In this document: piece after piece, positions 43,071 through 52,600 of the stretch | Layout of the letters: every line of letters starts with the position of its first letter | How positions within the stretch are numbered: the first letter of the stretch is position 1 | Assembly (NCBI GenBank): GCA_033675265.1 | Contig: JAUJYZ010001172.1 | Span: 62,001-126,000 of the forward strand | DNA from: Actinostola sp. cb2023 | Taxonomy: Eukaryota; Cnidaria; Anthozoa; Actiniaria; Actinostolidae | DNA: 64,000 bases | Direction: 5' to 3' | Program-made: the position numbers and the translations under genes | The notes under the pieces: model-generated | The model's database searches: none | What the model was told of the DNA's origin: nothing | Seen by the model: the letters and a program-made list of their open reading frames with translations, nothing else

Positions 43071-43917
43071 GCACTTATGGGCCACCGTAAAAAGAAGATA
43101 TTTTCACTGCAGAATTCGACGATTCCATCATGATTTATAGCTGAATGTTACGTACTCACGTATTCTCAAGTCCGCCGCTTTCGGCGTACGAGCAGGATAT
43201 AACTCCCAAATATATACTCTTCCATATCCTAACATATAAGAGGATCTAAAGTGTACGTTGGGACTTCTGGTAAGATTAATTTCGACATATTTTTGCCACG
43301 AATTCATCATATGAAGTCTCTTCAAGGACAGGAGCGTGACCGGTATTATGAGTAGTACTAGAAACAATTACGCCGTACATGTTTACCATGTTGTATGGTG
43401 ACTGATCTGCTCAATAATTATTTTTCGGTATAAAACTAAAAGAAGTTGGATATATCCACGAATCTGATGAATATAAATACTTCACAATTTAATAGTCTCC
43501 TAATACTACCAGTAAATGTAGTAGTCACGAAAAGTACTTCAGGATGACCCGATGCGACTGACCTCTACTGATCAATCTGCTTTGCACGATTGTCAACACA
43601 CTGCAGTTCAGTGTACGGACAACAGATTTTAAAATCCTATCTCATAAATTATTTTTTAGAAAGCAATTAATCTGCAAGAAAACTGTTCATTCTATGCATT
43701 TGATTATCAATTTCCAATGATTCTGGTGTTGAAAATTAAAAGTGTCGTAACATGTATACTGTGAGTCAGTCTCGGCGGGAGCCGTGTTCGCCGGGCATTG
43801 TAACTTGTTCTTCTACAGTCACAATATAAGCTTTACAATCCTTAAATATTTCTGGCCCTCGGCTTTCACGAATGCTTCATAAGAAAATCGTTTACTTGGG
43901 ATATGCTTACAAATCTG

Positions 43918-44091
43918 TATGCTGCCGATTTGATATGATAACATTTAGATCTCAAATCCATTTGAAGTCCAAGAGTGCAAGACTGACATGAAGTATTCTC
44001 AAAAACTTCAGGCTCGTTTAGCATGATATATATCACAGTTCTATCCACTTTAGAACCTCCTGGTGCTAGGTGATGAGCCATAACTGCCTGA
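43918..44091 (-). other. Possible captured exon in the TTAA element
   Basis: On the minus strand an acceptor (ATTTTTCAG) precedes an open frame AVMAHHLAPGGSKVDRTVIY...CQSCTLGLQMDLRSKC...AAYRF that ends at a GTAAGC donor-like site. A further minus-strand frame at 43130-43300 (YVEINLTRSPNVHFRSSYML) could be a second exon. I do not recognise the protein. It may be passenger or transposase-related sequence of the TTAA element. Confidence 0.3.
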
Positions 44092-45285
44092 AAAATGTAT
44101 TGGACGGCTGAATGACAAAATAAGACGAAGAAACATCAATAAAACTGGGTAGTATTTTACAAGACTTTGTATGTGAATGTACGGACGTGTTCAATGGGTT
44201 GATTGGATGACGTCACATAGACCAACCGCTGTCTGTTTATCACGGGCTCGTTTATTCAAAACCAAAATGGCGTACGGGTGATTTCGGCGTCTTCTCATGC
44301 GGATTTCTCGACACTCTCTGGACCAAAAACAAAAATGTTTCGTATTTTTATTAGTTTATCTATATACTTTTAGTAGACGCTGGAGAAAAGTCACTCCAAG
44401 AAGGGTCGATTTTGATCAGAGTCCCCCTTTAACTCTCCGCTTTGTACTTTTTGCAACGAAGATGAAGAATCCCTTGAGCATCTAATGGTACAGTGTACGC
44501 ATGTAAAGACCTTTTGGCAAGAAATATTAAATAGACTCAAAGCTTTAAGTATCATTAAAAATAATGCAACTTTTACTGAATTCGACATAATCTTAGGCTT
44601 ACTTGACTCAGGTCAAGAGAATCTCTTGTTAGTTAATTTCATAATATTAATAGCATAAAAATGTATTGTAGATTGTAAAATTAGAAAGATAGCCCCAACA
44701 TGGGAGTTTCTATGGGCCAGAATAAAATATTTATTTAGGATAGAATTATATATAGCAAATAGAAAAGACAAAACTTCATTTCATTATAATAAGTGGAAGG
44801 GTTTACTGCCATTTTTTAACTGACAACTAGACAACACAATTATTGATTAATTTGCCTCCTTTTCTTTCTCTCTCCCTCTTTCTCTCAGTGTATTTATTTA
44901 TTTAGTTATACATTTATTTATTTTCTGAGTGTTTCGTATTTAGATATATATTATATAGATAGATAGATATCAGTTTTCTATGTTTTTGAAATATTGTATT
45001 GTAATGAAACATGAGTGTATGTTGTTTTTGTAAATTTAAATGTAAAAAAAATTATTATTAAATAAAAAAAATAAAAAAAATCATTGAGTAAAACTGATGC
45101 AGTTATCCAATAAATTTTATCTCTGTTGGATAGAACTTATCCGGTGGATTGCGCTATTCACCTTTCGTGCAACCGGGACTAGGTAGTAAGTTTCGAAGGG
45201 AAATTCGCGAACAGTGATTCGTAATTCGTTCTAAAATTTGCATTTTCGAGTTTAATATTTGAGATACTTTAATTTGAAAATCGTC

Positions 45286-46621
45286 AAAATTTTACGAATG
45301 CTTCGGTATATATATTTTTTTGTTAGCTACTCTGTTTATATGAGGCTATGTAAACACGCCTGAAGAAAACAAACTCAGCTGCGCGCGCTCGATGGCGTGA
45401 TGATGGCGTCAGCAGCGCCCGCACTTCAACTAACATTTTATTCAAAAACACAACAAAATCCTCAACGTTCTTGCCATTTTTGTGAGCATTATTGTTCTTT
45501 TTTCATCAAATATAGTTTTGGTATATCGCAATGTTTTCAACACCAAAGTTGAACACACGTTTGATTGTAAGATTGTTTTAGCTATTCAGCATCGAGAAAT
45601 ACCTGCACTGACGTTTTGCTGTGTTTTACTTGATCACCACAAACTCAAGCTCGGTTCATAAAACGAACCCTGATTGGCTGTGCCAACCATTTTTGATGTA
45701 GGGATAATTTAGCATTGGGTTTGGCTAATAAAGTTGCTTTATTTAACCTTTAATATTTATTTATTTTCAAAACAAATATAGAAAACGTTTTCCGTGTTTA
45801 CATAACCTGATATAAACACTGGGGAAAGTTTGGGAGCAGTTGACTTTTTATAAAAGGCAATACTTTTATAGCATAGCCATAATCAAATGTAAGATTATTT
45901 TTTTTGGAAAACTAATTTTCTTGTCCGATCGCGCGATAAGTTAAATACCGACGTAAATAAAAAGCTCAATAAGTTAATTATACAATGGCAAATTAACACC
46001 ACATGTTCGATCATGTTCATACTAGTTCGAACTCTGACGAAACCGAAATATGTAAGAGAGAGATCCCTTTTTCATTTGCTAGTTTGGAGATGGTTGAGAA
46101 TTCGACGTTTGCACGTTCCCCAAGCTTCAATCAATACGTTCAGTACAGTTGTGTAGTGTGCACTCGGTCGAAGAACGAGTGTTGTAGTCTTGTAGAGTGT
46201 CAATCTCAGTTCATTTCAATGGCCACATTGAGCTGTAGCGAATCAGAATATGGTGATTTTGAGCCAGTGTTTTGTACAGATTGATTTTGTAGCGGTCGAC
46301 AACGGAGTGACATTGCAAACACCAAAACTTCAGAATCTCCACATCTTTTTCTCCGATATTTGAAGTGACAAATGACTTCTTCTCAGAATGATTAAGCATA
46401 ATTCCTTTAAATGCATTGAGATTCATTCCGCTCTTTGAAGCGTCTTTCAATTCATAAAACTATTTGAACAACAAAGTTGGCAGGTGATTTTCCATGACAT
46501 CATTAGCGTGCACCCATGGGCAGTTGGTGCACGCTCGATTAGCCAATCAGAACGCGTTATATCATAGCTACGTTATAATACTAATACGCATTTCATTTTC
46601 TTCAACAGAGTTGTTGTCAAA
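45286..46621. other. Upstream region of the lectin gene, no recognised feature
   Basis: AT-rich with a GCGCGC patch near 45380. There is a short inverted repeat GCGTGCACC/GGTGCACGC near 46507-46530 with CCAATCA next to it, about 75 bp before the start codon. This could include the promoter of the 46622 gene, but no TATA box could be assigned with confidence. Confidence 0.4.
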
Positions 46622-49600
46622 ATGGCGCCATTCGCAACGTTATTCATCTTAACTTGTATGACTTGTTTCGTAACCGAAAGCCACCAGGCTTGTTCTGGAT
46701 TCCTTTACTCTCGCCACACAAACTGGAGGCTCCAGTGTGGGATATTCAAGACTTTGGCTGCCAATTCTTTGGATTGTCAAAAACAGTGTACAACCACCTT
46801 AAACTGCTTCTCTATCAACACCTATCAAAGTGATAATGGTACAGAGATCTGCGAATTGATTAAGGGATCTACGGATTCTTTCGATGATAAAAGCTGTTTG
46901 GTGATGAAATCTGGACGTGAGCACAACGAGTTGAAGGTACGTAATAGGCGACTTAATTGCACTAAGAGGTCACGTGACCCAAACTCCCATAAATCGAACA
47001 GCAGTGTCAAAATGAACTCCAGAAATGAAAAGAGCAGCTCGAAATTAGTGTAAAAGGGCGAAGTTTCAGCTCATAATGTCTGTCAGAGGAGAAATGACTA
47101 AAAAGTAAAATCGATCGTTTTCTAAGATTTTGGTTGGAAAATGAATTGGATGGCATCGCGTCCGTGTTGTATCGGACATACAGATACTCGCCTTCGGAGA
47201 CCAAAAGGAGACCATTATGGTAGTGTCATGCCTACAAGCTTTATTTAACCCCTAAAATGCCGTTGTTCACCTATCAGAAACATACAGATTTCCTGTCTCA
47301 TCGGTCTAGAGGTGTTTTGTTTTATTTCTTCGCGAGCAACCCTAAATCATACCTTTGTGGAGAAGCTCAAAATCATATTTCGACAAGAAATTTTAATTCT
47401 TAAAAGAATTATATACAATCTAGAATTACTAAGAGTTCAAAGCTAGTTACCATAGCAACACGTAAAAGTTCTACTTGGAAAGTACAGATCTGATAAGCCT
47501 TCGAACAATATATCAATTTACAAGTACAAATCTAATAAGATAGAATCAACACAGCTGACATGTTTCCCAACCAGATAGCATTTCTGGAGAACAACAACTT
47601 TTAAAAAACTGCTTTCATGTCTTGCGCAGTAGAGTACAAAGCACAAAGACACGTACCATGTTTACTAAGATAATAAGTTACAAAATTTGATTACAGTAAA
47701 ATCCCGCATATAAGAAACTGCAGATTAAGAACCTCCAGGCTGAAATTTAGCCAATTAAGCATCCAATATATAAGAACCAGTTCAGCCTGACAAATTGAGC
47801 GGGTTCTTATGTGAAGAATGACTAAAGCTCAGAACACACAGGTAGAGTCAGTGCTGAATGTGCAGAAATATTATATTTACTATACAGTTGGGTTGTTAAT
47901 GTTTATTGTGAATATTACACCTTTCAGTACGTGTCAATAGTTCACTAATTAAAACAAATTGTAAGGAAATATTATCAGGAACAATATTATTGTTTTTTTT
48001 GCCCTGTAAATAAGAACCTGTTAATAAGAACCTATTCAGCCTGATTTCTCACTAGACACCCAATATATAAGAACCATTTCATCCTGTCTTGGAAAAATAG
48101 GGGTTCTTTTATGCGGGTTTTTACTGTATTCAGAGTCATACAGTTTGATAACTATCGAAGTATATTCAGATTTCAGTATTCTATTATTATCTAAATGTCC
48201 GATCACAGGCAGCCCAACATTCTACTACATTCTCGTTCCCAGAGCTCCTCGGTTTCGGTCCTCTCCCGAGAAGGCTCTGGCCGAAGCCATTTGAGGCTCG
48301 ATGCTGATTGGACGAAATATAACGCATGCGCATTTGAAAACATATTTCAAGAACAATATAGAAGAATGAGCCCAAAGGTAGCCAAAACGTAGAATCAGTG
48401 GACCGTGACGAATGGTCTCAGGAATGAGCTCTTAAAAAGACTTCAAAGGATATGAAATTCTCAAAAAAATGTGAGGACCAGGCTTAAGATTTTGTTTGGA
48501 AAAAGAATGGGATGTAATCGCGTCCGTGTTGCCTTCGGAGACCGAAAGGAGACCATTATGGTAGTGGCACAAGCTTGATTTGACCCCTAATATATGCCAT
48601 TGTACACCTATCAGAAACATACGATTTCCTGTCTGATCGATCTAGACTACCAACACAATATGAGTTTTTTTTTAATTTCTTCGCGAGCAACCCTAAATGA
48701 TACCTTCATGCATGTCTACAAATATTGGCATTCGGTCGTGAACAGCCAAAATGATACCAAAACCCGTATTACACCCCTAAAAGAGACGGCGGTCATCTCC
48801 GCCCCTTTCATATGGGAGTCCCCTGGCTCATTGTAATGTCATTCAGAACTAGGGGTTTCATTCAGTCCCTGAAGCTATCCGTTATGATGCTATTATGTTA
48901 GTTATTTGGCTGTTTGAGTATCCATTTGGGATTTCCTTTGCTGTCGAAATTCGAATACATCCAGGATACTTAAAGATTTAACCGCTAGACGGGAATCTGT
49001 TTAACCTATTTAAAACAGTAATTGGCATAGCTGTTCCAGATACCCTATCATGTCCCATTTTCTTCCTTTGTCATATCAACATTTATATTATATTCAGTAC
49101 GTTTATTAGTTTTCATTTTACGATAAAACATCAATTTAGATTAGTATCGCATCAAGGCAGACTAAAATATACCTTTAGCAATAATTTGTCTTTAAAAAGT
49201 CGTATTTTAGCATGTTTAACATTTCGCATTTCATTAGATATCTTAGTTGTATCTCATTAGATATCTTGTATAAATGTATACTACAACCTTCCTGCAATCG
49301 AGTGTATATCATATTGTTCAGTTGTGTCACTATACCTAACTAAACTTAGTATCATTTTTGTTAAACTTATCTTTCTCTGTTATTTACATACAAATTGTTC
49401 CCTATTAGAGCATTAGGTTTTGTCCGTCGTCTGCTGCAGATCAGTGTAACAAAAACCAAACAAGAAAAGGTAAGTAGTATAGTGTGCGTGGAAGCGTCAT
49501 GATTTTTTTGGGTAGGATCGAGAGGGGATGGACATTGAATAATCATCGTAAGTAGAATAGTGGAATCATTCTAGTCTTTGTGATATAAAATGGGTAGAAT

Positions 49601-52600
49601 TCGAAAGGGGATGGAATAATGAATAATGCGGTCTCCTTTCTTGTTGAGTGAACGCTACGAAAACGGAGCACCGGAATCTGGTAGTTTCAGAAGTGTTGTG
49701 TTCTAATTTTTCTTAAAGCGCAAAGATGCGATTAGTTGGCGTAATGTGCGTATGTTTATTTCTAATACTGCTCCTTACAATGTTTGTACACAGCATTACA
49801 GGATGGATGGTACCAGTTGGGTTCGTTTGCATTCAAACATTTCAAGACCAAGAAAACCTGGAAAGATGCTAACGACACTTGTTCTGCCAATAAAGCATCT
49901 CTGGCCACCATCAACAGTGAACTGGAAAATCGTTTTGTTGCTGAAGTTTTTTTGAAGACGTTTCAAGGTTTGTGTACATACGACTGCTTCAATGCCTACA
50001 CTGTAAAACCGGATTGGTTAAATCAACCAATTTAAATGGTTATAACCCAATGCAATTGGTTAAATCTACCAATAATTAATGGGTTAGATTGTAACCATTT
50101 TGAATTTGGTAAAAAGTACCAATAACAAATGGTCCAAATAACCAATTATTAAATGGTATATTAAGCATACCCATTTTAATTGGTTACTATAACCAATGAT
50201 GAAATGGTAGATGTTTCAACCAAGATAAATTGGTTGAAAGTACCAATAAGAAATGGTCCAAATATAACCAATTATTAAATGGTATATTAAGCATACCCAT
50301 TTTAATTGGTTACTATAGCCAATGATGAAATGGTAGATGTTTCAACCAAGATAAATTGGTTGAAAGTACCAATAACAAATGGTCCAAATATAACCAATTA
50401 TTAAATGGTATATTAAGCATACCCATTTTAATTGGTTACTATAACCAATGATGAAATGGTAGATGTTTCAACCAAGATAAATTGGTTGAAAGTACCAATA
50501 ACAAATGGTCCAAATATAACCAATTATTAAATGGTATATTAAGCATACCCAATTTTAATTGGCTACTATAACCAATGATGAAATGGTAGATGTTTCAACC
50601 AAGATAAATTGGTTGAAAGTACCAATAACAAATGGTCCAAATATAACCAATTATTAAATGGTATATTAAGCATACCCAATTTTAATTGGTTACTATAACC
50701 AATGATGAAATGGTAGATGTTTCAACCAAGATAAATTGGTTGAAAGTACCAATAACAAATGGTCCAAATATTTAAACCCAATTATTCAGAAATCAGTGGT
50801 ACTTTTAACATACCCATTCTTATTGCTTACTATGACCAATAGTGAAGTGGTTATATTTCAACCAAGAATCAATGTGTTACATTAAAAAGTACCAATATGA
50901 ATGGTGCATACACTAATGGAATTTATTTGGAATTTCCGGAGTCAACCCTGAATAGACTTTTTAAAACGTTCGATATTTTCGACGAAAACCACGACATGCA
51001 ACATTTTAACGTGCTCCCTTGCATGAGGTTCACATTTATATTCAGATTGAGAATACCTTTGTGTAATATACATGTAAATAACAAACATTCCATAAGTGTC
51101 TTGTTGAATCAGTTATAGTTTACGATCCTATTGAGATTGTCCTCAGCTTTACCTAAAGACCCTAAACATATCTGTAAAATATAATGGTAATCAAATTATA
51201 TTTCTAGAATGGTAAAATATCCAGAATTGAACTTGCGAACAATAATATTGTCATTTTAAAACTCGTGTTACTCGGCCAAATGAATCTTATTGATTTTAAA
51301 AGGATTAAAGGATTAAAGGATTTACCTTATTTGGAAAGCTGTCGTGTAGAGCTTCACTGTGATTGGCTAGCAATGTCTAATTTGAATTTTAGGCGGGCAA
51401 AGATTCATACCGCCATTCTGTTTCACGTTGAACGGTTGCAAGACAGAATAAGTGACTTTATTAGTAAAATAATCGACCATTTCTACTATGAAATGTCCTG
51501 GAATTGTTGTGGAACAGTTCATGTATGTGTTAGGATATGATTACGGCCAAAACCTGAAGCGAGGAACAAGGAATTACACTTCGTTTGCGAGGTAAGATCA
51601 GTTGACTACTCGTGTAGACTGCAAAACTTCGAGAAGATGAAGTTTGAACGAGTCGTTGGGGCCGCGAGAAAACGAATCATGTATTCTCTTGTGGCCCCAA
51701 CGACTCGAACGAACTTCAACTGTTGTCCACGGTGTTTAGCGAAGAATTAGGAGCTGTTTTGCAGTCTACTAAGCCCTTATATTCCTCGTGATAAGTTAAC
51801 TTAAGGTATATAAACGAAACCTTGATTCATTCTTTAGGTATTCTTTACCTTATACCTTTATCAGCCTCTGTAACAAAACTTGATGGATGCTAATACATGT
51901 ACTGATTATACATTATATTCCTGCGAATGAAGCCAGTGTAAAAACATGGAAGTTATTCTTACAATATGAATCTGATCAGTGATTTGGCCATTAATTTGTT
52001 TTCACTCGCAATATATGACATTCTTGTCGATCAGGAGCCGTCGTTATATCAAGGCAAGTGACCCTTGCCTTCTGGTATATGCCTGGCTGAGGTTGTCTTA
52101 TGGACAGCCTTGCTTGGTGCTCACATCTGTTCTTTGAGATTGTTTTTGTGTGTGTGTCAATTGAAAATATACTGAGTGTTTATCTGCAAGTTGTATTAGC
52201 AACATGTAATTCCACTGGCTTAATAATAATTATTGCTACTTCTTATTTCATTCATTTTCAATTTTTATATTATCATTACCTAATTATAGTTTATGTTATA
52301 TATATATTATATTATGGGCCTAGATGCAAATTACTTTGTAATTCTTGTTATTACCCAATAAATTGTTATTTATTTATTTATTCAAATAGTAGGTTATTCA
52401 TATATTTATGTGAAGTCAGTGTAATAACATGGTGAACGCTATTCTTACTACAGTAAGTTTGTAATTCTGATTTGGCCATTTTCTTATCACTCGCAATAAG
52501 ACATTCTTGTAAATCAGGAGCCGTCGTTATATCAAGGCAAGTGATCCTTGCCTTCTGGTATATGCCTGGCTGAGGCTGTTCTTATGGACAGCCTTGCTTG

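Larger units (their letters stand above)
35362..43089. mobile_element. IS3EU-like transposon with HECT ligase and DDE transposase
   Basis: The ends are perfect inverted repeats TACGGTGGCCCATAAGTGCA running on into AAACACAA, bounded by a 6-bp direct repeat AAAAGA (35356-35361, 43090-43095). The 7.7 kb interior holds a HECT gene reading right and a DDE transposase reading left, their 3' ends facing each other. AAAACACA-rich repeats lie just inside the left end and a 20-bp GTGTTGTGTTTTCACTGTGT minisatellite just inside the right end. The TAY ends and 6-bp TSD are as I recall for Repbase IS3EU; the transposase fold (D-D-E, integrase-like) agrees. At least four smaller elements have inserted into it. 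Confidence 0.85.
35002..44428. mobile_element. TTAA-flanked DNA element inside LINE ORF2
   Basis: TIRs of about 20 bp (AGGGGGACTCTGATCAAAAT) are inverted and bounded by TTAA at 34998-35001 and 44429-44432. A further inverted subterminal block (TGACGTCATCCAATCAACCC) lies near 35196 and 44196. Without the IS3EU-like insertion the element is about 1.7 kb. TTAA duplication is known for piggyBac and Kolobok; neither transposase is recognised here. A possible captured exon lies on the minus strand at 43918-44091. Confidence 0.87.
31623..44823 (+). pseudogene. LINE ORF2 (endonuclease and reverse transcriptase), split and inactivated
   Basis: The AP-type endonuclease opens at 31623: LLSLNARGIRN, FLQETF and GGDFNVS are its metal and catalytic motifs. 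Near 32225 about ten codons are missing and the frame shifts; it resumes with RRLDYWLVSDC and SDHSAIVL. The RT follows: SPGNDGLTAEFYK, WRPISLMNVD, LLVTIDFRKAFDTL (first Asp), GVRQGDPLSSYLF, LISYADDLTVFL (catalytic ADD). The frame runs to 35001, where the TTAA element interrupts it. It continues at 44433 with LCTFCNEDEESLEHLMVQC, a CCHC-like C-terminal motif. A TAA at 44656-44658 interrupts the last stretch, which then runs to the stop at 44821. There are three lesions, so it is inactive. Confidence 0.9.
30283..45079 (+). mobile_element. Near full-length L1-type LINE, interrupted by 9.4 kb
   Basis: The 17-bp duplication ATCATTGAGTAAAACTG flanks it exactly (30266-30282 and 45080-45096). The order is a 99-bp 5' UTR, ORF1 (30382-31275), a 347-bp spacer, ORF2 (from 31623) and an A-rich 3' tail. 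The LINE itself is about 5.4 kb; the rest is the TTAA element at 35002-44428. Removing that element with one TTAA restores ORF2 in frame across ...KLV-NSPLCTFC. A long TSD with an A-rich end is the normal product of target-primed reverse transcription. Confidence 0.9.
30014..45285. mobile_element. Outermost foldback element of the nest, split by a LINE
   Basis: The segment 30014-30130 and the segment 45183-45285 are inverted copies (AACTCGAAAATGCAAATTTT and AGAACGAATTACGAATC are shared). Between them lies the L1-type LINE with its 17-bp TSD. Without the LINE this would be a foldback of roughly 460 bp. Its own TSD is not clear because the outer ends have diverged. Confidence 0.72.

Noticed and set aside
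42604..43140. 178-aa Cys/Val/Phe-rich open frame
   Set aside because: Generated by the 20-bp minisatellite at the end of the IS3EU-like element, antisense to the transposase start.
35002..44428. Reading the DDE transposase as belonging to the TTAA element (a piggyBac or Kolobok type with HECT)
   Set aside because: A second pair of perfect TIRs (TACGGTGG ends) with its own 6-bp TSD lies inside, between the TTAA ends and the genes, so the genes belong to the inner element.
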